64,000 bases of DNA from Carpediemonas membranifera. Lineage: Eukaryota > Fornicata. Position numbers and translations under genes: made by a program. The DNA lies in assembly GCA_019828565.1 (NCBI GenBank), contig JAHDYR010000001.1, positions 62,001 to 126,000 of the forward strand. Reading direction: 5' to 3'. Positions within the stretch are counted from its first letter, which is position 1. Each line of letters starts with the position of its first letter. Shown here one piece after another: positions 51,133 through 62,300 of this stretch. The notes beneath the pieces are model-generated. The model ran no database searches. It was given only the letters and a program-made list of their open reading frames with translations, and was not told the DNA's origin.

Positions 51133-51286
51133 GAGGAGTTCTGCGACAGTGCAGGCACCACGGGGCGGGAATGGCGCTTAGTGCTGCTCTCTGCCGCAGT
51201 TCTCGGATACTCGCCATGCTGCACTAAACTGCCATTTAGCGAGCGACACTGTGACGTGCCATTGTGACATATGTGCAGGCTAAGGA
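51133..51286 (+). repeat. 154-bp segment of the duplicated cassette, copy 2
   Basis: It nearly matches 49971-50124 and 52795-52948. Here it ends only 17 nt before the acid phosphatase ATG, whereas in the other copies about 335 bp separate it from the start codon. Confidence 0.92.
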
Positions 51287-51303
51287 ATCTATCCGTACCA
51301 AAC

Positions 51304-52578
51304 ATGTTTAAGCTGGCCATTTTCGTTGCATTTGCACTCTTTATCACTCAGGTTCTTGCTGAAGACGGTTCTTCATCCGATGGCGCGTTGGAGCTCGTGG
51401 CAGCACAGATTATCACCCGGCACGGCGCCCGGAGCCCTGCTTGGGCTCTTCCTGCCTCTGTTCTTGACTACAAGAACCCTTCGTGGCATTGCGATGCGCA
51501 TACGCTCACATGGTACGATGACGGCAGTGTTATCCCCAACTCGCCTCTGTTTAAGCTGTCGTACGATGCGGGCAACGGCACTGGCCACCACAACGACATC
51601 CCCGGCAACTGCCAGGAGAGCCAGCTCACCGTTGAGGGCGGGAAGATGCACTACGACCTCGGCGTCCGTGTCCGGGAGCGGTACGTCTCCACCCTCGGCC
51701 TCCTGCCCGCCACACTCACGCCAGAGCTCATGTACCTCCGCACGACGGACACCCAGCGGACCAAGGCCAGTCTGGAGCACCAGATCTCTGGCATGTACCC
51801 TAATTCCCGGGGCACCGTCCTCGACGTCCACACAATAGACTTCCGCGGCGAGTACCTCTGGTCACCAGACGGCACGTGCCCCAGGTTAGAGAAGCTCGAG
51901 GCTGACATCACCAGCTCGCTCGAGTGGGACAAGTACTTTGCCGCGATCGAGCCCGTGCGGGTCCAGCTGTGCGAGGCTTGGTCTGCTGAGGACTGCGCAC
52001 AGGTCACGTGGATGATGATATTCGACAACGTGGCGACCCGGCAGGCCCACGGGATCCCCTTGCCCCCGGGGGTCGACTCCAAGATCGCCCAAATCGCCAC
52101 AAACGCGGCCGAGTTCAACTGGGGGTTGAAGAACTCCAACGGCGAGCTCCGGTCTCTCTACATCGGTGAGTTCCTCGCCGAGCTTGTCCACAACTTTGTC
52201 GCCGTCTCCCGCGGCGCTACGCCCGTGAAGTGGTTCGCGTACAGCGGCCACGATGCGACGGTCGGACCTCTCGTGCAGGTCCTGAACGGCAACGCCCAGC
52301 CTTTCATCTGGCCGCCGTATGCCGCTGACGTCATCCTCGAGCTCTGGACCAAGGGCCCCAGCTCCTGGTTCATTAGGGCGACGTACCAGGGCGAGCTTCT
52401 TCGTATGCCGGCCTGTGGCAACCAGGAGTACTGCCCCATGGACGATTTTTATCACCAAGGTGGCCGCCCCTGTGGTTCCGCCGAACATGGCGTGGCAGTG
52501 CGCCCATCCGGACGACACCATGTGGCCTTATACTGCGTAGACATTGGATCGGGTTGGTGTGGATATAAATCGGAGTGA
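51304..52578 (+). CDS. Secreted histidine acid phosphatase
   Basis: This protein of about 424 residues starts at the ATG at 51304, giving a signal peptide (FKLAIFVAFALFITQVLA). The phosphate-binding RHGxRxP motif is at residues 39-45 (RHGARSP), with the nucleophile His40. The second catalytic motif is SGHDATV (HD, about residue 315). Enzymes of this clan-2 histidine phosphatase family hydrolyse phosphomonoesters, usually in lysosomes or outside the cell. Several cysteines and one NGT sequon fit secretion. Near 52450 a run of five Ts seems to shift the frame. With four Ts the tail would continue to a stop near 52540 with a more family-like C-terminus, so the listed last 45 residues are doubtful. 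Confidence 0.85.
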   Translation: MFKLAIFVAFALFITQVLAEDGSSSDGALELVAAQIITRHGARSPAWALPASVLDYKNPSWHCDAHTLTWYDDGSVIPNSPLFKLSYDAGNGTGHHNDIPGNCQESQLTVEGGKMHYDLGVRVRERYVSTLGLLPATLTPELMYLRTTDTQRTKASLEHQISGMYPNSRGTVLDVHTIDFRGEYLWSPDGTCPRLEKLEADITSSLEWDKYFAAIEPVRVQLCEAWSAEDCAQVTWMMIFDNVATRQAHGIPLPPGVDSKIAQIATNAAEFNWGLKNSNGELRSLYIGEFLAELVHNFVAVSRGATPVKWFAYSGHDATVGPLVQVLNGNAQPFIWPPYAADVILELWTKGPSSWFIRATYQGELLRMPACGNQEYCPMDDFYHQGGRPCGSAEHGVAVRPSGRHHVALYCVDIGSGWCGYKSE

Positions 52579-52794
52579 TGCGGGGGTGGGTGTTGTAGAG
52601 GAGTACCGGCGCTGCCGTGGCACTGAGCCGTCGAGTCCGGGTGCGGGTCATGGACGGGACCAAGGCTGATATACCGGCAGACTTGAAGCCGGGGTCGTTC
52701 GAAGAGCTGGTTGCGTGCATGTCCCTGAGCAATGTGGGAGGTGTTTGCTTTCTTTGTCCCCATCGTTCATATATCGTTCATATATCCGTCGTGC

Positions 52795-53402
52795 GAGGAG
52801 TTCTGCGACAGTGCAGGCACCACGGGGCGGGAATGGCGCTTAGTGCTGCTCTCTGCCGCAGTTCTCGGATACTCGCCATGCTGCACTAAACTGCCATTTA
52901 GCGAGCGACACTGTGACGTGCCATTGTGACAGATGTGCAGGGTAAGGACGGCAATGTGCAGTTTAGCATAACTGGGCGTGGGGCGGTAGGGCATCGGTGA
53001 CAACTACTGATTACGATGACGATGTGATTCGAGGCTGTCGATGGGCATGCGTGGCCGTCGGCAAGAGTTGGGCCTGACATGTCACACGACGCCCGACCAA
53101 GCACGCGAGCCACTAGAACATGGATACATACCGCAATGAACCATAAATGGCGTCATTGCTGCAGACTCGGCCGATAAATGTGGCGTGCAGGTTATGTCAA
53201 GATACAAACGACAAAATGTCGCTGGCAGTCTCTATCGGTCCTACAGTCTCATGACTCATCCACAGAATACAGAATAGGTGTGTTATGGCCAAACTCTTGT
53301 CAAACCGCATTTTCCAATCCACAATCACTGGAACGCGCGTTGCACTCTTCTTCCTCGCCCTCATTCCGCTTATCGGCATGGCTTTCAGCTGCTCCGATGG
53401 AA
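52795..53402 (+). repeat. Duplicated upstream-plus-signal-peptide cassette, copy 3
   Basis: This is the partner of 49971-50578. Identity ends inside the coding region just after the signal peptide, so the two genes share control DNA and export signal but have unrelated mature parts. Confidence 0.93.
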
Positions 53403-54214
53403 ATGCACTTCCTCTTGCCCACCGTGCCAATCTCCAGCCTGAGGTTACGCCCGATCACTCTGACAACCTCGAGCAGCTTGACTTCGATTCCTACCTTGAG
53501 GCCATCAAAGCCATCGCCGACGCTTTTGGTGACTTAATCGAGCAGCTTGACCTTGACGTGCTCTCCGAGTTGCTCGAACCGCTTGACCTCGATACTTACT
53601 TTGTTGAGATCATGTTGGTCACCGTCGACGCCCTCGATGTCTTGCTTGAACCACTTGCCCCCGACGCGCTCGACAAGTTGCTCGAGCCGCTTGACTTCGA
53701 TACGTTCTTTGAGCAGGTCGAGTCGGCCTTTAACGACGCCTACAAAACCTTGATCGAGCCGCTTGATTACCAGTTGCTGTTTAAGTTGATCGAACCGATC
53801 GGCTCCCTTGAGCATGTGAACTTGATCAGCAACGTCGTTGATGAGTTGAGTGAGTCGATCGAGCAGCTTGACTTCAGGGCCTACTTTGAGCAGACCGTGT
53901 CGCTTATTCACGCTTTTGTGGACTTGATTGAGCAGGTTGACCTTGACGTGCTCGACGAGCTCCTCGAGCCGCTTGACTTCGATACTTTCTTTGATGAGAT
54001 TGTGCCGGCCATCGACGACGCCCTCGATGACTTGCTTGAACCGCTTGCCCCCGACGCGCTCGACAAGTTGCTCGAGCCGCTTGACTTCGACGCGCTTGAC
54101 GAGATCCTCGTGTCGCTTGACTTCGATTCCTACTTTGAGCAGATCATATTGGTCGCCGAAGACGCTCTTGATGTCTTGCTTGAGCCGCTTATCGAAGCCA
54201 CGGAAACCCATTAA
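53285..54214 (+). CDS. Secreted acidic leucine-rich repeat protein (LLEPLDFD repeats)
   Basis: This 309-residue protein has a signal peptide at residues 10-38 and a mature part of degenerate repeats with the core LLEPLDFDTFFEQ or LLEPLAPDALDKLLEPLDF. It has about seven units of 35-42 residues, strongly acidic, with no cysteine after the signal region. The heptad-like Leu spacing suggests amphipathic helices. No known family fits; it is not a classical LRR. The second half repeats the order of the first (EPLAPDALDKLLEPLDFD occurs twice), showing internal duplication. Its upstream DNA and signal peptide are shared with 50461. A secreted or vesicular role is an inference. Confidence 0.72.
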   Translation: MAKLLSNRIFQSTITGTRVALFFLALIPLIGMAFSCSDGNALPLAHRANLQPEVTPDHSDNLEQLDFDSYLEAIKAIADAFGDLIEQLDLDVLSELLEPLDLDTYFVEIMLVTVDALDVLLEPLAPDALDKLLEPLDFDTFFEQVESAFNDAYKTLIEPLDYQLLFKLIEPIGSLEHVNLISNVVDELSESIEQLDFRAYFEQTVSLIHAFVDLIEQVDLDVLDELLEPLDFDTFFDEIVPAIDDALDDLLEPLAPDALDKLLEPLDFDALDEILVSLDFDSYFEQIILVAEDALDVLLEPLIEATETH

Positions 54215-54437
54215 GCCCGTAAAGATCTGCAGACTGGGCATTGACCGCTGCCCGGCCTCGCCATGTGAACGAGCACGTGCCAGGCTATCGCCAAGGTCAC
54301 CGCTCGTCCCAGCCCTCTTGATGGAACAGCTAATACGAAATCTCTCCCCGTACCATCGTACATACCTCAATGGCGCTCGACGTGGCCATAAAGTAACAAA
54401 ACATAAATTTAACATCACTCAGTCATAATAATATCGT

Positions 54438-57400
54438 CTAAAGACCGAGCCCACCGTCAGCCCTGCTTCGAGCCACCTCCCGGTGCACTCTTCTTAAGTA
54501 CTTCATCACTGTCCTATCCTGCTCGCCAGAAGAGCTCGAGTACATCTCATCCAGACCGGAAAGAACCTTCATCACGCCGGGCTCAAAGTATCGAATCGAC
54601 TCATGATGCCTCGCAAAGTTGCCGATGGAAAGAAGAAGCACGCCGGCGTACTGGGCTTTGGGGTTCTCGACGAGGAGGCGAAGCATCGTGGTGAGAGCAC
54701 CCGCCCGCATGAGAGGTTCAATCAAATCCCCGGTAGATCGAGCCAAGTTGCCGAGGGCACCGGCCGCGTTGCCAATGATGCGGCCGTCTGAATCATTCAA
54801 AAGATCAATCAATGGAGCAATGGCCGGCTGAAGCTTCTGATAGAGCGTCGCATTGTGGAAAGCTGCGTTACCAAGCGCAAAGCACGCGAAGTTACGAGTT
54901 TGCGAATCCTCGTCGTCTAGCGCAGCAGTGAGCGTGGCCAGAAGCCCGCTCTCTTTCAAACTAGCGTAGAATCTGTCATTATGCCGACACATGTTCCCAA
55001 TAACATTGCATGCCTTAGCCCGCACCGCCGCACTATCATGTGTACAGAGCCTGTCGAGCAAGTCGGGCGGCAACGCGTCCACAAGATAGGGATAGTTGGC
55101 CTCAGAGAGGCGGGCAAGCTGGGAAAGCACGAGGAGAGCATCAATGGCGATCGAGTCGGCTGTGTCGGGAGCGAGTAGACTCTGGATCAATGGGGGTGAT
55201 GCGAATCCTGCGAGAACCAGGCCCTTGGCGAAAGAGGACCCGTGGTTGAGAGTCAGGCGAGCTAGGAGACCAACTGCTACCTCTGATAACGGCTCGGCGA
55301 TGTATTTGAGGATGTTACATACCCTCTCATGTAACCCAGCCCTGTATAGTAAAGTAAACCACGGGGTCGCTCCAGAACATATAGCAGACTCGACCACGAG
55401 GTAAAACACCTGAATAATTGGGGTAAGAAGCTGGTGCACGGCGCCTGCCCCACCACCAGCAGCCACAGGCCAGGCCGTGAGAGACTGGATGTGGTCATCT
55501 TGGAGTAGGGAGACAAGGGCGTCGGCGAGGGTGACTGTTCTTGCAGGGAAGGGGCAGTGCTCTCTCGCCCAGACCGCCTTGGGCACAGCCTGTGAGTGGT
55601 CGCTAAATATTCCCGTAAATCCGGCAAGTGCGGTTGCGGGGAAGTCGTCGCTGAGTGATAGGTCGTTGAGGACCTTGAGGAACGCTTGGATGCCGAGTGG
55701 ACCGAATGTGTAGCCTGTGGTGCTGGCCCACTGCTGCTGGGCCTGTCTGGCGTACTCGTCGTACGTCTCAGATGCCCCGATGATGTCCAAACCTGCACGG
55801 GCGTGGGATGATAACGGTGGTCTGTTCGTATACACAGTAATAACAGCTACAGCGAGCTGTGTGACTACCCCGCTTGACATGGCCATCCTCATCACCTCGG
55901 TCGGCCCGAATTGAATCATTCTTTGAACCAACCAAGTGGGCCCGTCAAGGAAACCAATATCAAAGTGTGAGCATGGCGTAGAGAGCGTTAGTGACATGCA
56001 CTGGCTGAGTGTGGCGAACTTGGTGGTCGGGATCTTCAGATTCGTGGCTCGGGCGGCGGCTGCCCAGGGCTCGGGGTCAGAGACAATGGGCTGGTGGCCC
56101 TTGCTGGACGCACGGCGGATGTTAACCATGGTGAGGAGCTTGCGGATGCCGGGGGAGGGCTGGCCGTCCATGATGGCCGCGGTAACTACACCGTCCTCGT
56201 CGAAGTCGCACAGTTGTGCTAAAAACGCGCAGGTTAACGACGCCAAGGCGGATGCGAAAAGATACGGCGAACCACCCGAGATCTTCACGCCGACCGTGTT
56301 GATAAGGGTGACGAGGCCGGAAGGGTCGAATGCATCACAAGCTTTAAGCTGCGCGGCAACTTCATGAGCGCACTCGTCGACGAGCTTCAGCATGGTCCTC
56401 ATGGCCATTGCGTTTGCCCAGCCGCTATCCTCTGGGTCTGGTTGCTGGAGTGCTGCCTGGAGTAGCACGCTTGTGGCGTTCTTAGCCACAAACAGGGCTG
56501 CGTCCTGGTTTGCTGAGGCTAGCGTGTGGAGACAGGCCATGGCCGGCCGGCGTATGGCCTGTCCGACCTCATCGCTGGCTACCACATCGATCAGCGCCTG
56601 CCAGTCACCCGGGGATGTCGTATGGGCCATGATCTGACCAAGCTTGTGGTGTCTGAACCTCTGCTGCTTCTTGACAAGCACGGCGCGCTCTCTCTCGGGC
56701 GAGTCTGACTGGTGCAGGGCCGCTCCTAGGGCTGGGAGTGAGACAGGCTTGGTCTGCTTCGCCTCACGATAATCATAGTATAAATACGGCCTCACCGCGG
56801 CAACTGGGGGCGGGCTTACAAAGATGGGGAACAGGTCAGGGCAGACTGTGAGTAGAGGGGGCTGGACCATAGAGCTGATGAGGAGAATACTGCTCTCCTG
56901 AAGTGAGGCAAACATTGCCCCGGCTCTGCCCTGCGGTGACGGGACTTGGAAAGCAAGGGCGGGCATAACCGACTCGATGAAAGTGACGGGTAGGGGAAGA
57001 GGGGGCGCGTTCTTGGCGAAAGACCGTAGCTCGTGGCCTGTGGTCTCAGCAATGAGGGAGAACGCAGTGTGATAGATGGAATCAGACGTGTATTGGCGCG
57101 CATTGAACAACACGGGCTTGTCCGAGACATAGTCAAGGGGCCGCACTCTTTGCTGCAAATGCCGGGCCAGGAAGATGGTGAGAACGTCGTAGACACCAAG
57201 GAGGGTCTCGGCGCAGGCGAGACGGAGGTCTACCGCGGTGAAGCCGAGGCGAGAGGCAGGTGGGATCATCATGGGTGAGCAAGAATCAGATACACCGAAT
57301 CTAGGGCCGAATAGATTGCCCAGAGTCGCCCCGAGCACCTCTACCACCTTGCCCACGAGAGCCGTTGTCCGCTGGAAGAGGCCGGCTTCGAGCAGGCTGC

Positions 57401-59044
57401 ACATCCAGCCATCGACGTCCTTGACGAAGGGGAGGATGTCGAGGGGCATACCGTCGGCGGTTTCTCCGGCGTCTCTAGTGAATGTTGTGGTTCTATGGGA
57501 CCTAGCGATCGTCATGCGGGCCGTCTGCCGTTGTTTGAGCGCATCAGTTGATGGGAGTGTGATTGAAGGCATATGTGACCTCACCAGTGGTACTAGAAGC
57601 TGCACAACAGTCATTAGGCTGGCCATAGCGTTCGTCAGGGAGGTAACGGCGGCCAACGCCATCGCCACCGAGTTCTTGTCGTCATACCGAGGAACCACCA
57701 CAAGAATGGTCTCGATGGCAGTGATGAGGATGTTCATGCTCTCTACTGGCGACACCGCCTTCAATGTGTGCAACAGGCATGTGATTGTGGGGCTGAACAC
57801 CAGCTGGTCGATGTTACTAGCAGGGATGGTGACTGGGCAGACGATCGTGATACGGTCGCATGGGAATGAGCCCAATCCTTCATCCGCGATGCACCCGAAT
57901 AGCACTGCGACCGCGCGACAGAGCTTGACCGCGGAGGGGAGGCCCATGTCGTTCACGGCCGACAGCTCGGCCAGGAGCTGCGGGACGTCGCCCTTCTTCG
58001 CAAACTCATCAGCTGCTTTGGCTACGGTCTCGAACAGGCTGTCTTCGGCCTCGAATGCGGCGAACACGCTGTCTGGGTCGGGGCGGGTGTCCTCAGGCTC
58101 GGGCTCAGGGTCAGGAGAGGCGAGGTCCTCGGGCGTCTGGGACGAGGCCTTGTGGTCCTCCTGGAGGGCCGTGTACCAGTCTCTCGGGGGCAGGACGCGG
58201 GTGGGGGGGACGTCTACGTTGATGAAGGGGTGAGCTAGGATATCGGGCCACACCATGCGTTTGTCCGACTTCTTCTGGAGTAGACCGCGTAGGAAAGACG
58301 TGAAGACAGGCGAGGCGTCAGCAGGGAAGGCGACGGAGGAGTTCATGACCTTCTGTGTTAAGGTGACGAGGTTTGTTGAGAAGAACGGCGGCTTGCCCTG
58401 GAATAATTCGTATAAAAGAATGCCCAGGCCCCACAGATCGCTCTTGTAGTCGTATCTTTGACCCAGAATGACCTCTGGCGCCATGTACAGCGGTGTCCCT
58501 TTGATTGAGGAGAGTGTGACGGTCGAATCAGACATGGAGCGTGCAAAGCCAAAGTCACACAGCTTGACACACTGATTCTCGCATATCAGGACGTTCTGGG
58601 GCTTGAGGTCGCGGTGTACTATCCTGTTTGAGTGCAAATGGTAGAGCGCGCCGGTGAGCTGGATGGCAATGGAGCGCACCTGCTCTTCTGGGAGACGGTG
58701 GTCATAGCCTATGATGTAGTAGAGGTCGCCCATGGCATATTCGGTGACGACGCAGATATCCGACTCAGTTTCGAAGGAATCCAGCAGGCACACGATGGAC
58801 GGATGCCGAACCTTGGTGAGGATCTCGATCTCTGAGCGAAGATTGCGGAGATCGCGGCGTTGTTTGCCCTTCTGTGTAACAAATTTGCGTGAAACATGCC
58901 TTGGGGATGAATTTGATGGCAACGATCTGCCCTGTGCCTCGTAGGCGGCCCTAGGTAACAAATGACAGCGCAACGAGTACTAACCTTCCATACTTTCCCG
59001 AATGAACCCTCTCCTATCAACCGAACGAGCAAATAGCGGTCCAT
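54438..59044 (-). CDS. STK36: Fused/STK36-type protein kinase with ARM repeats
   Basis: Three exons (59044-58985, 58950-58900 and 58871-54438) encode about 1,514 residues. Exon 1 gives MDRYLLVRLIGEGSFGKVWK, exon 2 the VAIK strand (IVAIKFIPK) and exon 3 the rest. HRDLKPQN, CDFGFAR and GTPLYMAPE are intact, so it should be an active kinase. AIKFIPK and FFSTNLVTL are typical of Fused. After about 1,000 residues of helical repeats the C-terminus has ARM repeats (FACFALGNAAFHNATLYQKL, GNAAGALGNLARST), matching the end of STK36. In most eukaryotes Fused homologues act in building the central pair of motile cilia or in cytokinesis. The longer single-frame reading that starts at 58973 has a nonsense N-terminus, because it runs through the introns. 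Confidence 0.9.
58872..58899 (-). other. 28-nt GC-AG intron in the Fused kinase gene
   Basis: The minus strand reads gcatgt ... gttacacag, a GC donor. Removal joins FIPK to KGKQRRDLRNL, as the kinase fold requires. Confidence 0.8.
58951..58984 (-). other. 34-nt intron in the Fused kinase gene
   Basis: The minus strand reads gttagt ... gttacctag. Removal joins the glycine loop (GKVWK) to GRLRGTGQIVAIK in frame. Confidence 0.85.
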
Positions 59045-59302
59045 TGGTCAGGTTCTGAAGCGGGAGCGCGCGGGTTAAGGTCAAGGCGAACTACGGTCGT
59101 TAGAGGCCGTGGTATCACGCAGGGCCGCCCCTGGACTTTGCCTAGCAATCTGTTTTTCTGGGTAAAACGGCGCGAGTTGGAGAGGCGATTGCGAAACCCT
59201 TGGCTGGACTGCCAGACAAAAGTCACGTCCATCCAACCCAATCAACACAAGCCCTGCCACTAATAACATTTACAGATCCGAATAAACAGCTCCTCGCCAC
59301 GC

Positions 59303-62300
59303 TCACAGCGCGGCAACAGCGTTTGACACAAGAATGGACAGAATCCAGCCGATGGCCATCAACCCCGCCATGATCCACACCCTTTCAAGCATAGTGGTGT
59401 GCGCCTCGGGCTGGGTATTGGCAGTTGTGTTAGATACAGAGGTCAGGCCCATTCCTGCGATCGATGGGAAGTCGGGAACGGAAACCCGCGATACACGACG
59501 GGTGAGCTGGGAAAGATTGGCTGACCCATCCTTGATTGATTGGATCGCATCTTCGAGAATCTTTTTCTGAATCTCGAAATTCTCCTTCGTCTCATCGTGC
59601 TCGTACTCAAGAACCTCGAGCGTCCTGGTCGCAGTCCGGCATTCCTTCTCAAGCTTGGTGCACGCGACAATCTTGGCCTCACGCTCCCTGGTCACAGTCT
59701 CGAGCTCAGAATTCTTGAGCTCGATCTCCTCCTTCAGACTGATGATCTCAGCCTGCTTCATATCTATTTCCTTCTCCTTGGTGGCGATAATATCCTGATT
59801 TGACTCACTCACCGTCCTTTCAGTCACGAGCTGGGCAGCCTTCGCGTCCCTGTCCCGCGTCATCGTCTTGAGTTCTGCGGTGCGAGTTTTCCGCTCAGCC
59901 TTAAGCTGCGAAATTTCTTCCAGGAGCGAGGCAGAGCTTGCGTGTGCGTGGCTGTGGAGGTCGTCCAGCTCGGCGTCCTTGGCGGCGAGGGTCTGCGTGA
60001 GTCTGGCGATCTCGGCTTCAGTGGTCTCTGTTTGCTTGGAAAGCTCCTCGAGCTCGAGCTGCTTGGCGTTACGTTCTTCAGCAACAGCGGTAAGTTCATT
60101 CGAGGCTGTCTCCACCTCCTGCTTGAGCACTGCCACCTCTCCTTGCTTCGCCTCGAGGTCATCCTTGAGCCCGCCGATCTCTTCCTGGTGTGCAGCAGCT
60201 GCGTCGGTCAGGCGGGAAATCTCGGCCTCCTTCTCGGCGAGCTCGGCCTTCAGTGACTCAACTGCTTCAGTGAGCGCAGCAACCTCGGTTTGGGCGTTCT
60301 CGAGCTGTGCAGCGAGATTCTCAGCGTTCGTCTGCCCTGCACTTGCCTGCTCGTTGACTGTGGCGAGCTGTTCGACGAAACTGCGGCCCTCCTCTTCGAG
60401 CTCCTCGACTCTGGTGGTAAGCTGTGCGATGGTCTCCTGTTTGTCGTCCAGCTCAGCCTGCTTAGCCTCAAGCTCGGCCACTCTCACGTCTGCTCCCTCC
60501 CTCAGCGCCTGCAGCTCGGCCTCGGCAGCAGCAGCGGCAGCAACGGCCTCCTCATCAACCTCAGCCTCCACGCCACTGGCCTCGGCGATCTCACCCGCCT
60601 CTGCAGTAACACCCTTGTCCTCCTGCTCATGTGCCATTGTCTGGGAGTCCTGGGTCTCGGTCTCGGGCCTTGCCTCCACCTCGGCCTCGGCCTGCTCCAC
60701 TGGCTCCTGCTCTGCGGTGACCCCCTTGTCCTCCTGGCTCTGGGCGTCGGTCTGGGACTCGTTAACGTCCGTAAGTGGTCTGGCATCAACCTCAACCTCA
60801 TTGGTAGCGGCAGGCTCGACTTCGATGGTAGTGGAAGGCTCGAGAACCTCGCTGCCCTCCTCACCGGCAGCAGCCTCACCCTCACCCTCGACCTCCCCCT
60901 CCCCCTCGCCAGTCTCGGCCTCAGCTTCGCTATCAGCAGCCTCCTTGTCCTTCTCGACTGTGGCAGACAGTGCGGCGACCTTCTCCACGAGCTGGGCGAT
61001 CCTTGCTTCAGCCTCCTCGACCCGCCCGTTCGCCTCGAGCAGCTGGCTTGTCGCCTCTTCAGCCTGCTCGTTGAGGCAGTCAATGAGGCTCTGCCTCTCC
61101 TTGATTGTCTCCTGCAGTGACTCAAGCGACTCGGGCTCAGCAGCCGCCTCGCCCTCAAGCTCTGACCCAGACTCGGACCCAGCCTCTGCTACTGTCTCGC
61201 CCAGCTCAGACGTATCGTGGTCGGACTCGCCTTGGCCGTGGTCGGAGCCGTCCGGGGCGTCCCCGGCCAGAGTGTCGTCTGGCCCGTCCTGGTCGGCCTG
61301 GTCGGCATGTTCAGAAGGCTCGTCGTCTGAGCCAGCTGCTTCCTCTTTGGTCTCGGCGGTAGCGGTGGTGACGTCTTCTTCCACGGCTTCGGTTTCGACA
61401 GTACCAGAATCATCGTTGACGGCCTCATCTTCCACAGTATCGCTATACACAACATCAGTGTCCACGACCTCACCATCCTTGGCCTCGCCATCCACCTCGC
61501 GCGACTGGCATGCCTCTCTCAGCTGCTTGATCTCCTCAGCGTTGGCCTCCACCACCGCTTCATACTGACGGAGCACGGACATGTCGTACTGGCTTGCAGC
61601 CACAGTCTTGGTGAGATGTGTAATCTCTGCCTCCTTTGCCTCGACCACATTCTTGAGCTCCACGACAGTGTCTGAAAGCTCAGCGATCTCGGCCTGTGCC
61701 TGCTCTACCTCTACGGCCAGGCCCTCTACCTCTTCCTTGCGAGCAGCTGCCTCCTTATTGGCGGCCTCGAGCTGCTCGGCAGACTCCCGCGCTTCTTCTG
61801 TCAGCCTGCTAATCTCAGCCTCATAGTTATCAATAGTGCCCCGGAGCGTGGCAATATCAGTAATACTGTGCTTCGCGGCGTCCGCGAGGACGGTTATCTC
61901 CGTGTTCTTCGCCTCGAGCTCGCGGGACAGCGCGCGGATCTCGTCGGTAAGCTCGTGAATCTCGCCTTCAAGCGTGCTGGTGACCTGGTTTGTGATCTCT
62001 GCCTCGATTTGGGCGCGGAACTCGTCGAAGACTGCAGTGGACCTTTGAAGCTCCTTTGCGGCCTTGATGACGGTGAAGGCGATCTTGTTTTGTAAATTGT
62101 CGGCAGCCACCTCCTTGCGTGGAAGAGTGCTTTCCAACTCGATTAGGGCGTCGCCAAGAGCGTAGTGGGCGGCCTCGAAGCGCTCCTCGACGTTGACCTC
62201 GGTCTTCTGGCGATGGAGGGCCTCAAGAAGGGCCTGGTTCTGGCGCTTGAGCTGAGCTATGAGTGCCATCTGCGTGTCTTTCTCGTTTTTGACGCTCATG

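Noticed and set aside
51133-51286. 154-bp repeat considered as a SINE
   Set aside because: No poly-A tail, target-site duplication or A/B box pattern was seen; all three copies are at gene 5' regions in the same orientation.
59868-61568. 566-codon plus-strand Ser/Ala-rich frame
   Set aside because: Antisense shadow of the Glu/Ala/Lys coiled-coil gene; no start context or motif.
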